Notes under the pieces: model-generated
What the model was told of the DNA's origin: nothing
Database searches by the model: none
What the model saw: only the letters and a program-made list of their open reading frames with translations
Assembly (NCBI RefSeq): GCF_047663525.1
Contig: NC_092589.1
Coordinates: forward strand, 105,088,001 to 105,152,000
Length of the DNA stretch: 64,000 bases
Direction of reading: 5' to 3'
From: Anas platyrhynchos
Taxonomy: Eukaryota; Chordata; Aves; Anseriformes; Anatidae
Position numbers and translations under genes: made by a program
Part shown: positions 1 through 11,700 of the stretch, in pieces
Layout: every line of letters begins with the position of its first letter
Numbering within the stretch: the stretch's first letter is position 1

Positions 1-3000
1 CTCCCACTTCAGAGACCAGCTCTAGTCCCAGCAAAACACGATGAGCTGCAGGGAAAAAGAACTAACCAACCAACAAACGTTGGCAAGGCTGCAAAACGCG
101 GTGTGTCTGTAGGAGGAATATATTCTCAGGCTGGGGAAATAGTGAATTTTCACAACATTGAGGCAGGTAATCTGGAGGAGGCTGGAATTTTCTTCCTAGC
201 ACTCCCTAGTACAAACAAACAGCGCTGAGAAAACAAACTTGTTTAGGTGAGAGAGGGCTGAATTAAACAGCGGTACCCATTTGTGGTCACCTAAAGCTGC
301 TTCTATGCAGATCCCTTATCTTTGTTTACTCTTCTAAATTGCCTAAATGGTGTGAGCAATGCTGGGGATGGGTGGGGGCTGTTTATGCCTTTGTTTGGGA
401 TTGCTTGCCCTTGTCATACAGACATGGATAAGATGAAAATAAGATTCCCGGCCTGGATTAAAGATCTTCTTTTTCTTCCTTTCCAGTGCTTGTGAAGGAT
501 ACTTAGGGCACATTAGGATTCTACAATCAGTAAGATTAATTAATTCAATTCCCTTCACTACCTTGTATACCACTTCACCACCCTGAATATACTCTTGAAT
601 TAACATGTAGCGTCTTACTTGCATGGCTAAAATGAAAAAAAAAAAAAAAAAGGAGTGAAGCTTGTGAAGGCACCAGTAATTTGGGCACGTGGCCTCTTTA
701 CCACATATTATATTCATGAGAAACAAAGCATGTATTTGCTGACCCTTAAAAAATAAATCCCAGGGTCTGTAAGAAAATCCAGTACTCAGAAGTTTTTCAT
801 GCAATAGGAGTAGAAAACAAGGGGGAAATAAATAACAAAGGCACAACAGGAAAATAAATCCTTGATGCAATAGTAGGCTATCGCTCCAGAGGGATGTGCT
901 GTGGGATTACGCACTGACCTGACTAAGGGAACTGGTGGTGCACAGATCAACAGATCCATTGGTGAGTGGTGACAGGGGTGCTTCGGTTTCCCAAGGGTGA
1001 GCTAAGGCTGAACACATTCATCTGTGGTAATTGCTGCACACACACACACACGCCTAGCCCAAGCCTGTGGCCAAGAGGGCACGATCCAAAACCCACCAAA
1101 TGATTTTCCACTGTCCTTGCTGGGCTTTGGATGGGATCTTGAAGTTTGTACTTCATTAAGCAACCAGTTTTGTATTTAAAATGAGGCTAACAACCAGTGC
1201 AGGATCACAATGAATACTTTTAACGGCATTAAAAGGCCACCAGGTGGGCAATTTTCAATCACAATTAAACCACGGTCCTCAAGTAGAAACTGTGCTGTTT
1301 AATAAATGAAGTCTTAAGATGAAGTGTATCAATAAACTGAAATAAATAAATAAATAAAGCATGTCTCATCCCTAGTTTTCCTCTTCCCACCCTCATTGCA
1401 CAAAATCTCTTAAAAATTAATTTTAGTGTTTTTCTTCTGATTATAACACTAGATCCTCACAGAGCCTCAGTTACATCTCGGCCCTGCTCAGAGCCTTTTC
1501 TGCACCTTGTTGCCCCCGTTGTGTAACTGGCACCTGAACCAAAGCCGTGCAGTTTTTTGGCACTACAGGAGCAATGCCTTCCCCTGCTACCTGCCCATGT
1601 ATTACAATAATAAATTGTTTTAAGGATATTGTGCAGGGAGAAGGGAAGGAGGAACCACCATGGCTCTGTGCCCTTGCCATGATGGTGTCTTTAACAACCA
1701 TCCCCATCCCAAATACCCCAGTGTAGAGGAGCTCAAATATACTGACACGTTCTCTCCAGCCTGGTGTGAACCTGTCTATGTCCCACGGCATGCTGTAATT
1801 TAAAGGCTTAATCAAGCGACAAATAGTGATAGTGATCTTTTCTTTCTTCAGGAAGAAAAAAGGATGATGAGAAAAGGAAGGCAAAATCCATGGGGGAATG
1901 AGGTTTTAAGTCAGAGCAAACCTATGCCTCTGTTTTACTATGCTTTCATTTTTATTACTATAATAGCAATCATAACTGCTTTTTATAGCCCTCCTCTTAA
2001 AAAATCATCCATTAATTGCATAGGTTCCTAGAAACTGTATTGCATTTTTCAGTTTAATGTTTGCTGCTTTTTTTTTTCTTTTTGAATGTTGTAGTTAGAA
2101 CAAAAGGATAGGTTTTTAAACTCTCATTTTAAAACTGCAACCCTGTGTAAGTGCTTAGAGTAAAAAAAATATTATAAAGGTTATGTGCTGAGGGTAGGGA
2201 ATAGAAAATGGATTTTTTTTCCTTAATTGTAAGGAAAACTTACTTTTCCAGGACCGTGTCTAGTCACCTTGAACATGCCTGTCAGTGCTGAAGAGCTCTG
2301 CATCCTGGGGCAGGTGATCCTACCGGTTCTCCCAGATTCCCCTGAACCCCACTGCATTTTCCTTTTGGCAGAAGCAACTTGGGAAGTCCAGCTTTGAGTC
2401 CTGAACCTGGAAAAGTTCCGAAAATAGAGGTTTGCATTCTGCTCAATTTTATTTTTTCTAGATTTGGCTGTCGTTCACCTCCATGTACTCTAATGTAGAA
2501 CCATCTATTTTTTATTTTTTTTTTGGAACAAACCTTGGAAACCCGCTCCCAGTGCTCTGTGAGCCCATGCTTGATGGCCTCTTGGAAGCACGATGAAATG
2601 AAGTACCACAGGAAAAGATGCAGGGATTTCTTGAGATTTCCAGTGGTTGAAACCATGGTAGAAGTTGTGTGTTCCTTGTTCTGTGTCTTTTACAGATTTT
2701 CTCCTAAGACCACATGCCATCTTACATGATTACCCTTAAATTAATGGAGGAAAAATAAATCAGTCTGAAGTGACCATTAAGGATATCAATAGATACCTCC
2801 TGTTTGCCACAACAATGATTGAAAAAGAGAGAAGACTGAACTCTGGTAAGCACAGAGGATATGTTGGGCTCATCTGTTAAGACTCATCCTAAAAAGAAGG
2901 ATGTCTCAGGATGCTTTCACACGCTGCTTGCTTTGCAGCATGTTTTGTGATATTAATGATTGTTTGGTTATCAAGGACTTTGAATGCGGTATCTCTTTTG

Positions 3001-6000
3001 AAATGCAATTTAACTTAGAGCTTCACTAGCGTGTAACTAATTAAAAAAGCTTCTGAAGCTGAGACGCAGCTCACTGGAAGGTGTGTAAAAGCATGTATGG
3101 CTGCTCAGCATTGAAGCCCTGTGTCATGATTCAATAAGCAGGCTGATTACCAGCTGATTACCAGCACACCCACTTACATCAGCAGTGGCTTCTCCGGCTC
3201 CTGGAGAAGGACTCTAGTGTCACAGTTCCTTCTTTTTCATGTGAGTTTCCAAAATATTTAAGGTCTGCCACTTGGAGAGACTTTTAAAATTTGTGTTAAA
3301 TAAAATAGATTTTTAAGACATCAGCTAATGACACTGTGAAATTGCTGCTACATTAAGATACTGAAAAAACACCTCATTTTTTTTTTTTATAGAACTGTAT
3401 GCTGGTATCCACACATTGGTATTGCACACATATAATTGGGGCTCATCGTGAGAAATGCTGGGTGAGAAAAGGTAAAAGAATTGCTTTTTAGCCCCTACTG
3501 CAACCTCTGTTTGTTTGGTTGTTTGTCTGTCTGTATTTTAACAGGACCAAGACTACACTTTACTTCTCTGCAGGACCAATGACCAGAGAATGTTTTTATT
3601 TATGGATTACGCCCATCAATGATCCCATCTTTGCCATATGTTATGGCATGTGGGGCACCTTTAGGGCCCTGGCAGCCGTACTTCTTGATGTTAATGGAGG
3701 AATAGTGGAGAAAATAAGCCTGCGACAGAGATCTATAGAGAACGATTCCAAAACTTATCAGTACTTTTGAGGACCTAACTAATTACATTGGTGAAAAACA
3801 CCCTGTGAACAACAACAATCGCTCCCCCTCCACCCAGGCTTTGCAGAATATAATGAACGTGCTACATTTCTTCTGCTTCTGCCACTTTCTGCATTTCCCT
3901 CTTGTCTTATGTTCCTGCTTCCCACTGCCCACCGTGTGCTCCTTCACTGCAGTTGTAATCAGCAGAGGAGCTGTGTGCTGCACTGTGCAGGTACTGAATA
4001 TGCACAGCCATGCGCACGCTTACTTAATTGGCAACCTCCAGCATCCTGTGGGATTTGAATTCCTTTCCAGGAGCAGCTGTTCCCAGCAGGAGTATTTGGA
4101 GCCCCTTCATGAATCCTGGCTCCACAAGGTGGCTCTCGATTCCTTTGAAAATACCACTGCATTTGAGGATTAAATGCAACTGAGAATGATCTTCAGGGCT
4201 CGATGGATGCACAAGGCTGTTGTGGAAACCAAGATCCCCTTTAGTATGCTGCGTATTTTTCTCTCTAGGAAAAAAAAAAAGAAAAAAGCAAAAAAGAATT
4301 AAATAAAAGGCTAGAAACTACACAAAATCTGACACAATCAAAGTAATATAACTGGATGGTAGAGGTTAGCAGTTTAATAAACCTGGAAAAGGAGAGAATA
4401 AAGGCATTATACATGCCTGGAATGCGCAGAGGGACATTCAAACACACACTGCCTGCTCTGTTCCTCTGTGGCTGCTAAGATCACTTTTTTTACCTGGAAG
4501 TGACCTTCTCCTGCTGTGTAGCCCTGTAGAATGAGACGAGCACAGTCACCAAATCCTGAGGGTGTAATCTCTGCTGGTAGGGACAGAGAGAAAGCAGCTT
4601 GGTGCTCCTCAGGAAGAGAACCTGCTGGTGAAGGCCAGGTCCCACAACAAGGTCTTTACTTGCCTCCAGCATCCCCAGTCAGCCAGCTAGATCTCTGCCC
4701 ACAAGTTAACGTGGTTTCAGACCACATGAGGAGTTTGAACCTAAAGGGTTTTGCCCCCTAGAGCAGCTCATCTGAACACGAGGTCCCTCTCTGAGGTCTG
4801 TTCCTCCAACACAAATGGTTTGATGATCACAGATAATCAGCAGCTCTCCGTGTTGTGCAGCCACAGGTGAAACTGGAGTGAGCCTGTGGCGCTGCAATGC
4901 GCCCGTGTGAGATGGGCTGGGCTGCAGCACATGTGCAAAGCAGAAGGTGATGGTGCAAACCCCGTGCTCGGTGCATGACTCGCTATGTCTGCCCTCCCTC
5001 CTGGCTGCTGCTTTCACCAGTCAAAAATTCAGCTTTACATTGTTCACATCCTAAGAATGGCACAAGAAAACCTGAGTAAACTTTGGAAAAAAAAAGTTGC
5101 ATGCTGTTTTTTTTTTTTCAGATGTTCAAGGTCATATGTGCAAGTTCACTAGGGCCAGAAATGCATGTTAAAAAATAAAAACCTGAGAGCTGAAACTGGA
5201 CAATAAACACTAAGTATCACAAGGCAATGCTGGGCTTGTCCAAGCTGTAACATTAAATTCATTCGTCTTGTTGCTTCCCTCAAAGCTCCACGTGGCTCAG
5301 TCCCTCCCTGGTTGTCCTCCCCTGCCAAGCTGCCTGCAAAGCCTATGCTCCATCAGCATTTCCCTCTTTGTTCATTCCTGTTTTCACTTCTCACACAACT
5401 TTCTCTCCACAGCTTTGTCTCCATTGCACTTTTGCTTGGCACAGCTTTTCCCTTTCTGTGCTGTGGTCTCTTTTAGAGATCAGTTAGAGTAAATCCAGCT
5501 GGTTCAGATAAAAGCATCTCCGTCTTGTTTCCCTAATTTGTCTCTGAACACAAGTTGTGCCATGGAGAGACTTTCCTTTTTTGAAGGTGCAGAAATCAAA
5601 TTGTGGGTGCTAATAACTAGGTATATTTGCTATAAACTAGAACCTGGTAGATCTGCCCTCTGTTCATCTTCACAGTCTTTAGAGCAGCTGAGGTTGCATT
5701 TCTGCTCCTACTCTTTGTAGTAGGTGTCTGACAATGGGTAAAGTTTATATTGGACTCTTGGGAGAAACCCTGATGCAGAAGTTCTTATCCTGGAGCCAGT
5801 ACAATTTCGTGAGCAATATCCTGAAGGATAGGCCAAAGGACACGTCTTCCACTTCGAGATGTAATTTTTGCGTTTTCACATGTGGAAAGTCTGCAGTCAA
5901 GAGACAGAAATGTGATATCAGCAGTGGAAGCCGGTTCATTAAAAATTCAAATCAATGGAAACAACAGGACATATTATTTATCTGAGCCTTGAATCAATCT

Positions 6001-7414
6001 GACTACTATGCATAATGATCTTAATTAGAAAAGTGAGCTGAAGCAGGAAGACAGTCTGTCTCCTGGCTTTGAAATTATCATACCCCTATCAGTATGCTTG
6101 GGTAACTTGTAATTAGGGACAAAGGTTACACATCATTTTATATGCTGAAAAACCGGTTTTAAGCATGTCATTTCAAAAAATATTTAAGAAATAGATAGAA
6201 GACGTGCTACCCCTATTATGCTTTGACTTTTTGCTACCAGATTACTAGTCTGCACTAGTTAGTTGATGGTCTTAGGAAATACTAATAGAAGCTTTGCAGT
6301 TATTTAGAGCCTAGATATGAACAGATAACTAGGACCACCAATATTACTTTTGTACAACATTCCTTAAAAAGTTTGGTAGCTTTTCATATCTTTACTTCAC
6401 CTGCAGAGTAAGTGCTTGTCCATTACACTGGTATGCCCAGAACTACACTAATATTGGTCCCCACGCAGTCCGTCACATTTTCCTTCTTTTCTTCTTTATC
6501 TTCAGCTGTTGCCTCTGGAAATGAAATGTTCTTATTTTGAACAATTGGCAGAGTCCTGTGACTATGTTTCCTCTAACTTTTTTTTTTTGACCAGCTGTAA
6601 TTAGAAAACAGAAGTCCTACCTCTGAGGTCCTGCCTTCTGAAAGCATCAAGGCAGTCACTTCCATGTTTAATTTAAGCAAGTTCTTCAATTGAGTTAAAT
6701 CCACTGATTTAATGGCCCGTGGCCCGCTCACAGCATCATCAGACACTAGCACAGCCCTTAGCAGGAGCAATGCCTGTTGTATCGCAATACAGCTGCTCTG
6801 AAGATTTTCAAGATAGCTTTTCATCTTAGAAATTCATTACAAGAAGATCCAACGCATGAAATGGCCTGGCTTTCCCAGAACTGCATTTTCACAAACAAAA
6901 AAACATGGAAATTAAAATCACAAGTAGGATCTGTTTCATCAGAATATTAGCTCCGTTTCTGTGAGGCTGACAATCACCTCTTTACCATGTCAGGAATTAT
7001 ATGCATAATTCCTTTTAATGGGTGTTACAAATGTTCATCCCACACTGAAAAAAAGATCACAGTTGGTATGAGTAATAACTTTTTGTCTTGAACATAAACA
7101 GTTCCCCTCTAGCTCTGTACATCTCCTCCAACATCAATGTAACCACAGCTGTCAAGGGAGCCTCACCTCTTTCTATGTATATTTTAGCTTTAATTTTTTC
7201 CCATGCTTTCACTTAAAGGATTTTTTTTTTTTTTAAAGGGGCATAAACCTGTTCTCCAATTTTGTGGGCAAATTCATTGCAATAACAGATCTCAGTGTGT
7301 TTAGACATCTGTAAACATTATTATTAGCGTACCAGAAATTAGAGACCTACATCAAGATCTGGGGGTTTGGTGGTGGTTCTTTTTTTTTTTTTTTTTTTCA
7401 ATGAAGGTGAATTT
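1..7414. other. Upstream intergenic DNA, no supportable gene
   Basis: Open frames here are short and lack family resemblance. Visible simple sequence includes an A17 tract near 635, a CA run near 1035, an AAAT run near 1340 and T tracts near 3380, 5110, 7220 and 7380. A perfect AACCGGTT palindrome lies at 6151-6158. In mammals the TAF1B upstream neighbour is YWHAQ, separated by a long gene-poor interval, so an empty stretch is expected. I cannot exclude untranslated or non-coding RNA exons. Confidence 0.6.
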
Positions 7415-7500
7415 CAGATCATCTTTTCCCTCATTCAAGGATCCCCAAGCGCTTTACATAGTTAAATGAGTTCTTCTGGTCTCCTTTTGTAAAGGCAGTA
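7415..7500 (-). repeat. Ancient MIR/CORE-SINE-like tail
   Basis: Read on the minus strand the sequence contains ATGTAAAGCGCTTGGGGATC followed by CTTGAATGAGG. This closely resembles the conserved 3' tail of amniote MIR-type SINEs and related L2-type LINEs (GTAAAGCGCTTTG.GATCC). Only the tail is recognisable. Confidence 0.6.
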
Positions 7501-7635
7501 ATAGTCTCCTTCAACAGCTTCGGCAGGGCCTCCGGGGGACACGGTGCATGTACACGAGCAGGAGGATTTGAGGACACTCAGCGAAGAGGCACTGTGGTGG
7601 CCTGGGGGTAGAGGAGCTTGTGTCTCCATTGGAAG

Positions 7636-8395
7636 TGCACCATGTTCCCTCGAAGGTGAAGACTCCATATTTCTTCAGTGAAGCCCCCATGTCCCCTCAG
7701 AGGTGAAGCATTCATACATGTCACCTCAGTGAAACACCCCATGTCCCCTTGAAGGTGAAGTCCCCATGCCACCTCAGTGAAGCACCCTATGAAGCACCCT
7801 ATGTCCCCTTGGAGGTGAAGCCTCCACGCCCCTTCTGAGGTGAAGTACCCATACATATCACCTCAGTGAAGTACTCTGTGTCCCCTCAGAACTGAAGCCT
7901 CCATGTCCCCTAAGTGAAACACCCCATGTCCCCTCTGAGGTGAAGCCCCTGTCCCCTCTGAGGTGAAGCATCCATGCATATCACCTCAGTGAGTGTACTG
8001 TGTCCTCTTGGAGGTGAAGTCCCCACGTCACCTCAGCGAAGCACATTATGTCCCCTTGGAGGTGAAGCCTCTATGCCTCCTCTGAGGTGAAGCAACCGTA
8101 CATATCACCCCAGTGAAGCACCCTGTGTCCCCTCAGAGGTGAAGCCTCCTTGTCGCTTCAGAGGTGAAGCATCTATACATGCCACCTCAGCAAAGTGTGC
8201 CACGTCTCCTCACAGGTGAAGCCTCCATGTCCCTTAAGTGAAGCACCCTGTGTCCCCTCAGAGGTGAAGCCCCCATGTCCCTTCAGGGGTGAAGCCTCCA
8301 TGCACATCACCTCAGCGAAGCACCCCGTGTCCCCACAGCGATGGCACATCCACGTCCCCTCAGCGGGGACCCCCCCCATGTCCCCTCAGTGTCCT
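7636..8395. repeat. Promoter-proximal minisatellite (GAGGTGAAG / CACCTCAG units)
   Basis: Roughly 25 degenerate units of about 25-30 bp alternate GAGGTGAAGC(C)TCC, ATGTCCCCTC and CACCTCAGTGAAGCACC. Some higher-order blocks of about 110-125 bp recur, including the repeated segment with atacatatcacc(t/c)cagtgaag. GAGGTG and CACCTC are complementary, so many units can pair. Long frames read through it on both strands, but they are translations of the repeat and not genes. Confidence 0.9.
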
Positions 8396-8730
8396 TCTCT
8401 CCCCCCGGGGACCCTGTGTGCCCCTTGGCGAGCCTTTCCATCACGCCCTCGTAGCCCTCACCCCATCCCGCTGCGGGATGGCGGCGGGACGGGACCCCGG
8501 GCACTGGGGCAAGCGGGAGGGCTGCAGACAGCCGCCACCAGCCATGACCAACACCACGGAGCCATGTCGGGGACCACAACCCCGAAACAGCCCCACAGGA
8601 GGCTCCCGGCCGAGCAGCGGGGCCGGAACGCAAGCACCGGGGCTGGCGTTTCCGAGCCGGGCCGCGGCGGGGCGGCTCAGTGCGGTTGCCATGGTGGGAG
8701 CCCCGGGGCGGCTCCGCGGCGGCTGCCGGC

Positions 8731-8748
8731 ATGGACGAGGAGGAGGCG
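8731..8748 (+). CDS. TAF1B: TAF1B coding exon 1 (residues 1-6)
   Basis: The exon codes only MDEEEA. The start was chosen because MDEEEA joined in phase 0 to RDFNERC aligns without gaps with the known mammalian N-terminus (MDLEEA followed by EEFKERC). The ATG has G at -3 and G at +4. The donor GCG|gtgcgg is GT but poor after position +3, which lowers certainty a little. An open frame extends upstream to 8680 but contains no in-frame ATG there. Confidence 0.85.
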
Positions 8749-11700
8749 GTGCGGCTCCGGGAGCCGCGGGGGCGGCTGCTGCGCCCGGGGATGGCGGCGC
8801 TTCCCCGCCGGGCCCTCGGGGGCTGCGGGCGGCGGGGGAGGGCGGAGGCGCCGCGGGGATGGGGGCGGCGGGCGAGGGCCGGGCGGGGTCCCCTCAGTCC
8901 TATTGGGGTCCCCTCGGCCCCTTTAGGGTCCCCTCAGCCCCTTTAGGGTCCCCTCAGCCCCTTTAGGCTCCCCTCAGCCCCACTGGGGTCCCCTCAGCCC
9001 CAGCAGACCCCTCTCGGGGAGCTCCTCGGCCCCAGCCCGCGCATGTGGGGCTGCCGCAGCCCCGCCGTTTTCTCCATTTTTCTAAGGGTTTCCCTCTGTC
9101 CTCCTTCTCCCCCCATTTTCCCTTCTTCCCCCAGTTTCTCTGAGTAACCCTTCCCCCTGAGCACAACTCTCCGCCCAGTCGTGCACTCTTTCCTCCACAT
9201 GGTTCTTTACGTTGCTGCAAGCTTAGTTTTACTTTCACCTCTCAGCATCTGCTTTTTGTCTTATTTAACTCCCTTTTCATTTCATGTAGGTGTTTTTTGC
9301 TCGTTTTTCATGCCATACCCAGTGTGGTGTGAACTATTATCCCCCTTATACTAAAATTCACAAAGTATCTTGCCACCTTCTTGTTCAGTTACCTACAGCT
9401 AACAGCAAATATTACTTGTTATCTCCACAAGCTAAGATAAAGGACACGTGTTTACTTGTCCATAAATAATTTCTAAAGCTCTGCAGTAGCCTAGTAATAG
9501 CGTTACTTGTTGTATTTGGATGCATGTGAAACTATTTTTTTTTCTTTTTAGAGAGATTTCAATGAACGCTGCGCGCAGTGTTCAGATGTAAACTGGGGCC
9601 TTACTGACGGAGGCAGGTTTTATTGCAGAACTTGCCACAATGTTACTGAGGTAAAAACTGAAGCTATTGACCTTCAAATAGGTTTATTTTGGTTGTTTTG
9701 TTTCTTTATTTGATTGTTTTATGTAAGAAAATGTTTGTTTGTTTTTCTCCTTGACATTAGAAGTTGAAGGCATTATCATGATTCTTCCTTTTTAATGCTT
9801 GAGTTAACACTGTTGCAAACAATTCTGTTCCTTCAAGGCATAAAGTTTAAAACAAGCCAGTGTTGGACATGGTGCTGCTGTAGCCATAGTGCTGGTACGA
9901 TGTCTGGATGCCTTTAAAGTATTGCTTGGATATTGCTGCACTTCAGTTCAGTGCTGGTGTAGGCAAACTCTGATGCACATCACCTCTATATCCAGAATAG
10001 TCATTCTCTATTTTTGGTATTTCTGAATTAAAAATGTCTATTTGTTTTTAGTTTAGGAGAATTGAACCAATTCCTCCATTTTATTGTATGGTGGAGCAAT
10101 TGACACAAGTTAGGCCTGGCTTTTTCTTGCTAACATCCATTACTGTTTTGCAGAGAACTAGAGATGTTGTAAACACTGAAGTTACTTGTAATGCAAGAAT
10201 ACAGACAATCTCCAAAGGTTCAAGAAATCGAGGGAAAAGCGGTATGTATGTGCTTAAGAATGCATTCTGCTTAAGAATGAATGTACTGGGTCAGTTCAGT
10301 CAAGGTTTGCTTAACACATTGTCTTTGACAGTGGCTAAAAGCAGAGAGCTAGAAAAGGCCAAGAGCAGGAACATAACACATCCCCCAGATGCTGTGAAAA
10401 CCTTCAGCAGCCCCAGCTTCAGTGGCACAGGTGCCTCTGTGAAGCTGGTGGTGGATTTTTTGCGTTGAGCAGAGCTGTGCATTACTTACCAACACTTTGA
10501 TTTGTGCAAGGCAATACTCACTGAAGATACCTATGGCATTCATTCAGATGTGGTGATCCCTTTGGTTCTTCCTTGTATGACTATCACAAAAGAGAAAAGT
10601 CATCTCTCTTTGTAAGGGAGGTGTGATGGTGCTCTGACTTAAAGAATGTTAGCTCAGCTTGCGTTGAAGGTAATTGGCCCTGTGAGCTACACAGAAACCG
10701 ATGTGGATGAGACTTCATCCAGTTAAATACCTAGAGTAAGGTAGTGCAGCGTTACATCTTCTATCCTAAGTCACTTCTACGCTTCTAATTTCATGGCTGA
10801 GAAGTACACTAGTCATTACATACGGTGATATGCTGTGTGTGTTATGGTGAGGCTGCTGCTGTAGCTATGAACTCATGCTGTGATGGCTGGGTAGTCGTTT
10901 TACTGTTGTGGTCACTTTCAAAGAGCAAAAATGCATTTCAATGCTGACTGAAGTGTGGGGTTATTTTTATCTCTGATGGGCTAACCTATCTTCACTGTAC
11001 TGTGGTGGCAGTAGATTACTGCATTACGTTGAAAAGAACAATTGTGGGAAAGTGAAGGGAGGAGTGAAAAAGGGAGCAACCTTAACGTCTCCACCTGTCT
11101 CTATCCTTTATTGCTCCTAAAGTCTGACTTGTGTACCATTCTGAGCTTTTTACTTCTCCTTTTGGGGTTGTCATTAGCCATCCCCCGTGCTAAAGAAAGA
11201 AATCCTTACCTACTGCAAGTCTCTTCTGCAAGTGCAGTTATGTTACACTATGGCAGCTTATTTTCCTACATTTGTAGGAGTAACTGTATCTCTGGATACC
11301 AGATAAAGCTAATATCATAAAAGCAGGGTAGAAATTTTTGGCAGATAATTTCTAAGATGGTGAGAGGCAAGGTGCGATTGGAAGAAACAAAACTGAAGAA
11401 CAGGTGTGGAGGGAATGCAGAGGAAATTAGGAAATGCGGACAAATTTTCTAAGGCCAAAAGCCTGTAAGAGGGACTAGCAAATATGGAGAGGTGAGGGTG
11501 AAAAGTAAATATCATGCTGTCTGAGGAAATAGTGAATAGTTTGGAACAGGCCCTCTCCTTTCAAAATTAACCTTTTGCTGGGATGTGCTAGAAGCATTGA
11601 ATGTCTGAGAACCTTTCATTTAAGATTGTAAGATTCAGTGAGAGACAACGGTAAAGAACATGGCGATACTGTTTTTTTTCCCTGACTTACCACTGCAACA

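Larger units (their letters stand above)
8400..8890 (+). promoter_or_regulatory. TAF1B: CpG-island promoter of TAF1B
   Basis: CpG dinucleotides and GC-rich sequence are concentrated here, in sharp contrast to the AT-leaning flanks. I see no TATA box. Visible elements are a GC box GGGGCGG at 8669-8675, a half RFX X-box/YY1-like GTTGCCATGG at 8685-8694, and YY1-like GATGGCGGC motifs near 8475 and 8790. This fits a TATA-less housekeeping promoter with transcription probably starting shortly before 8731. The exact start site cannot be read from sequence. Confidence 0.75.
8749..9551 (+). other. TAF1B: TAF1B intron 1
   Basis: The first third continues the CpG island with G-run clusters. The middle holds a 20-bp tandem repeat, and the rest is ordinary AT-leaning intron with no further feature seen. 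Confidence 0.85.
8691..9565 (+). promoter_or_regulatory. Putative upstream ORF overlapping the TAF1B start
   Basis: The ATG at 8691 sits in GCCATGG (strong context), 40 nt before the main ATG and in the +1 frame. Across the exon 1-2 junction it would read 23 codons and stop at TGA 9563-9565, past the main start. It matters only if transcription starts upstream of 8691. Confidence 0.4.

Noticed and set aside
343..870. 175-codon minus-strand open frame
   Set aside because: It runs through poly-T translated as a Phe run, shows no recognisable domain and has no supporting splice or promoter signals.
6573..6824. 83-codon minus-strand frame with a plausible donor (CAGAG|gtagga) near 6620
   Set aside because: It has a protein-like look, but no partner exons were found. 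The segment tgcttaaattaaacatggaa resembles tails of old amniote repeats, so I treat it as a probable repeat relic.
7636..8395. CRISPR-like regular repeats
   Set aside because: Repeats are contiguous and degenerate without unique spacers, and the genome is vertebrate. A minisatellite explains them.
8680..8730. In-frame N-terminal extension upstream of the TAF1B ATG
   Set aside because: It would need a GTG start. The ATG at 8731 aligns exactly with the known family N-terminus.
8195..8966. Long overlapping frames across the minisatellite and CpG island on both strands
   Set aside because: They are translations of tandem repeat and GC-rich DNA, Pro/Gly/Arg rich in every frame. The true coding use here is only 8731-8748.
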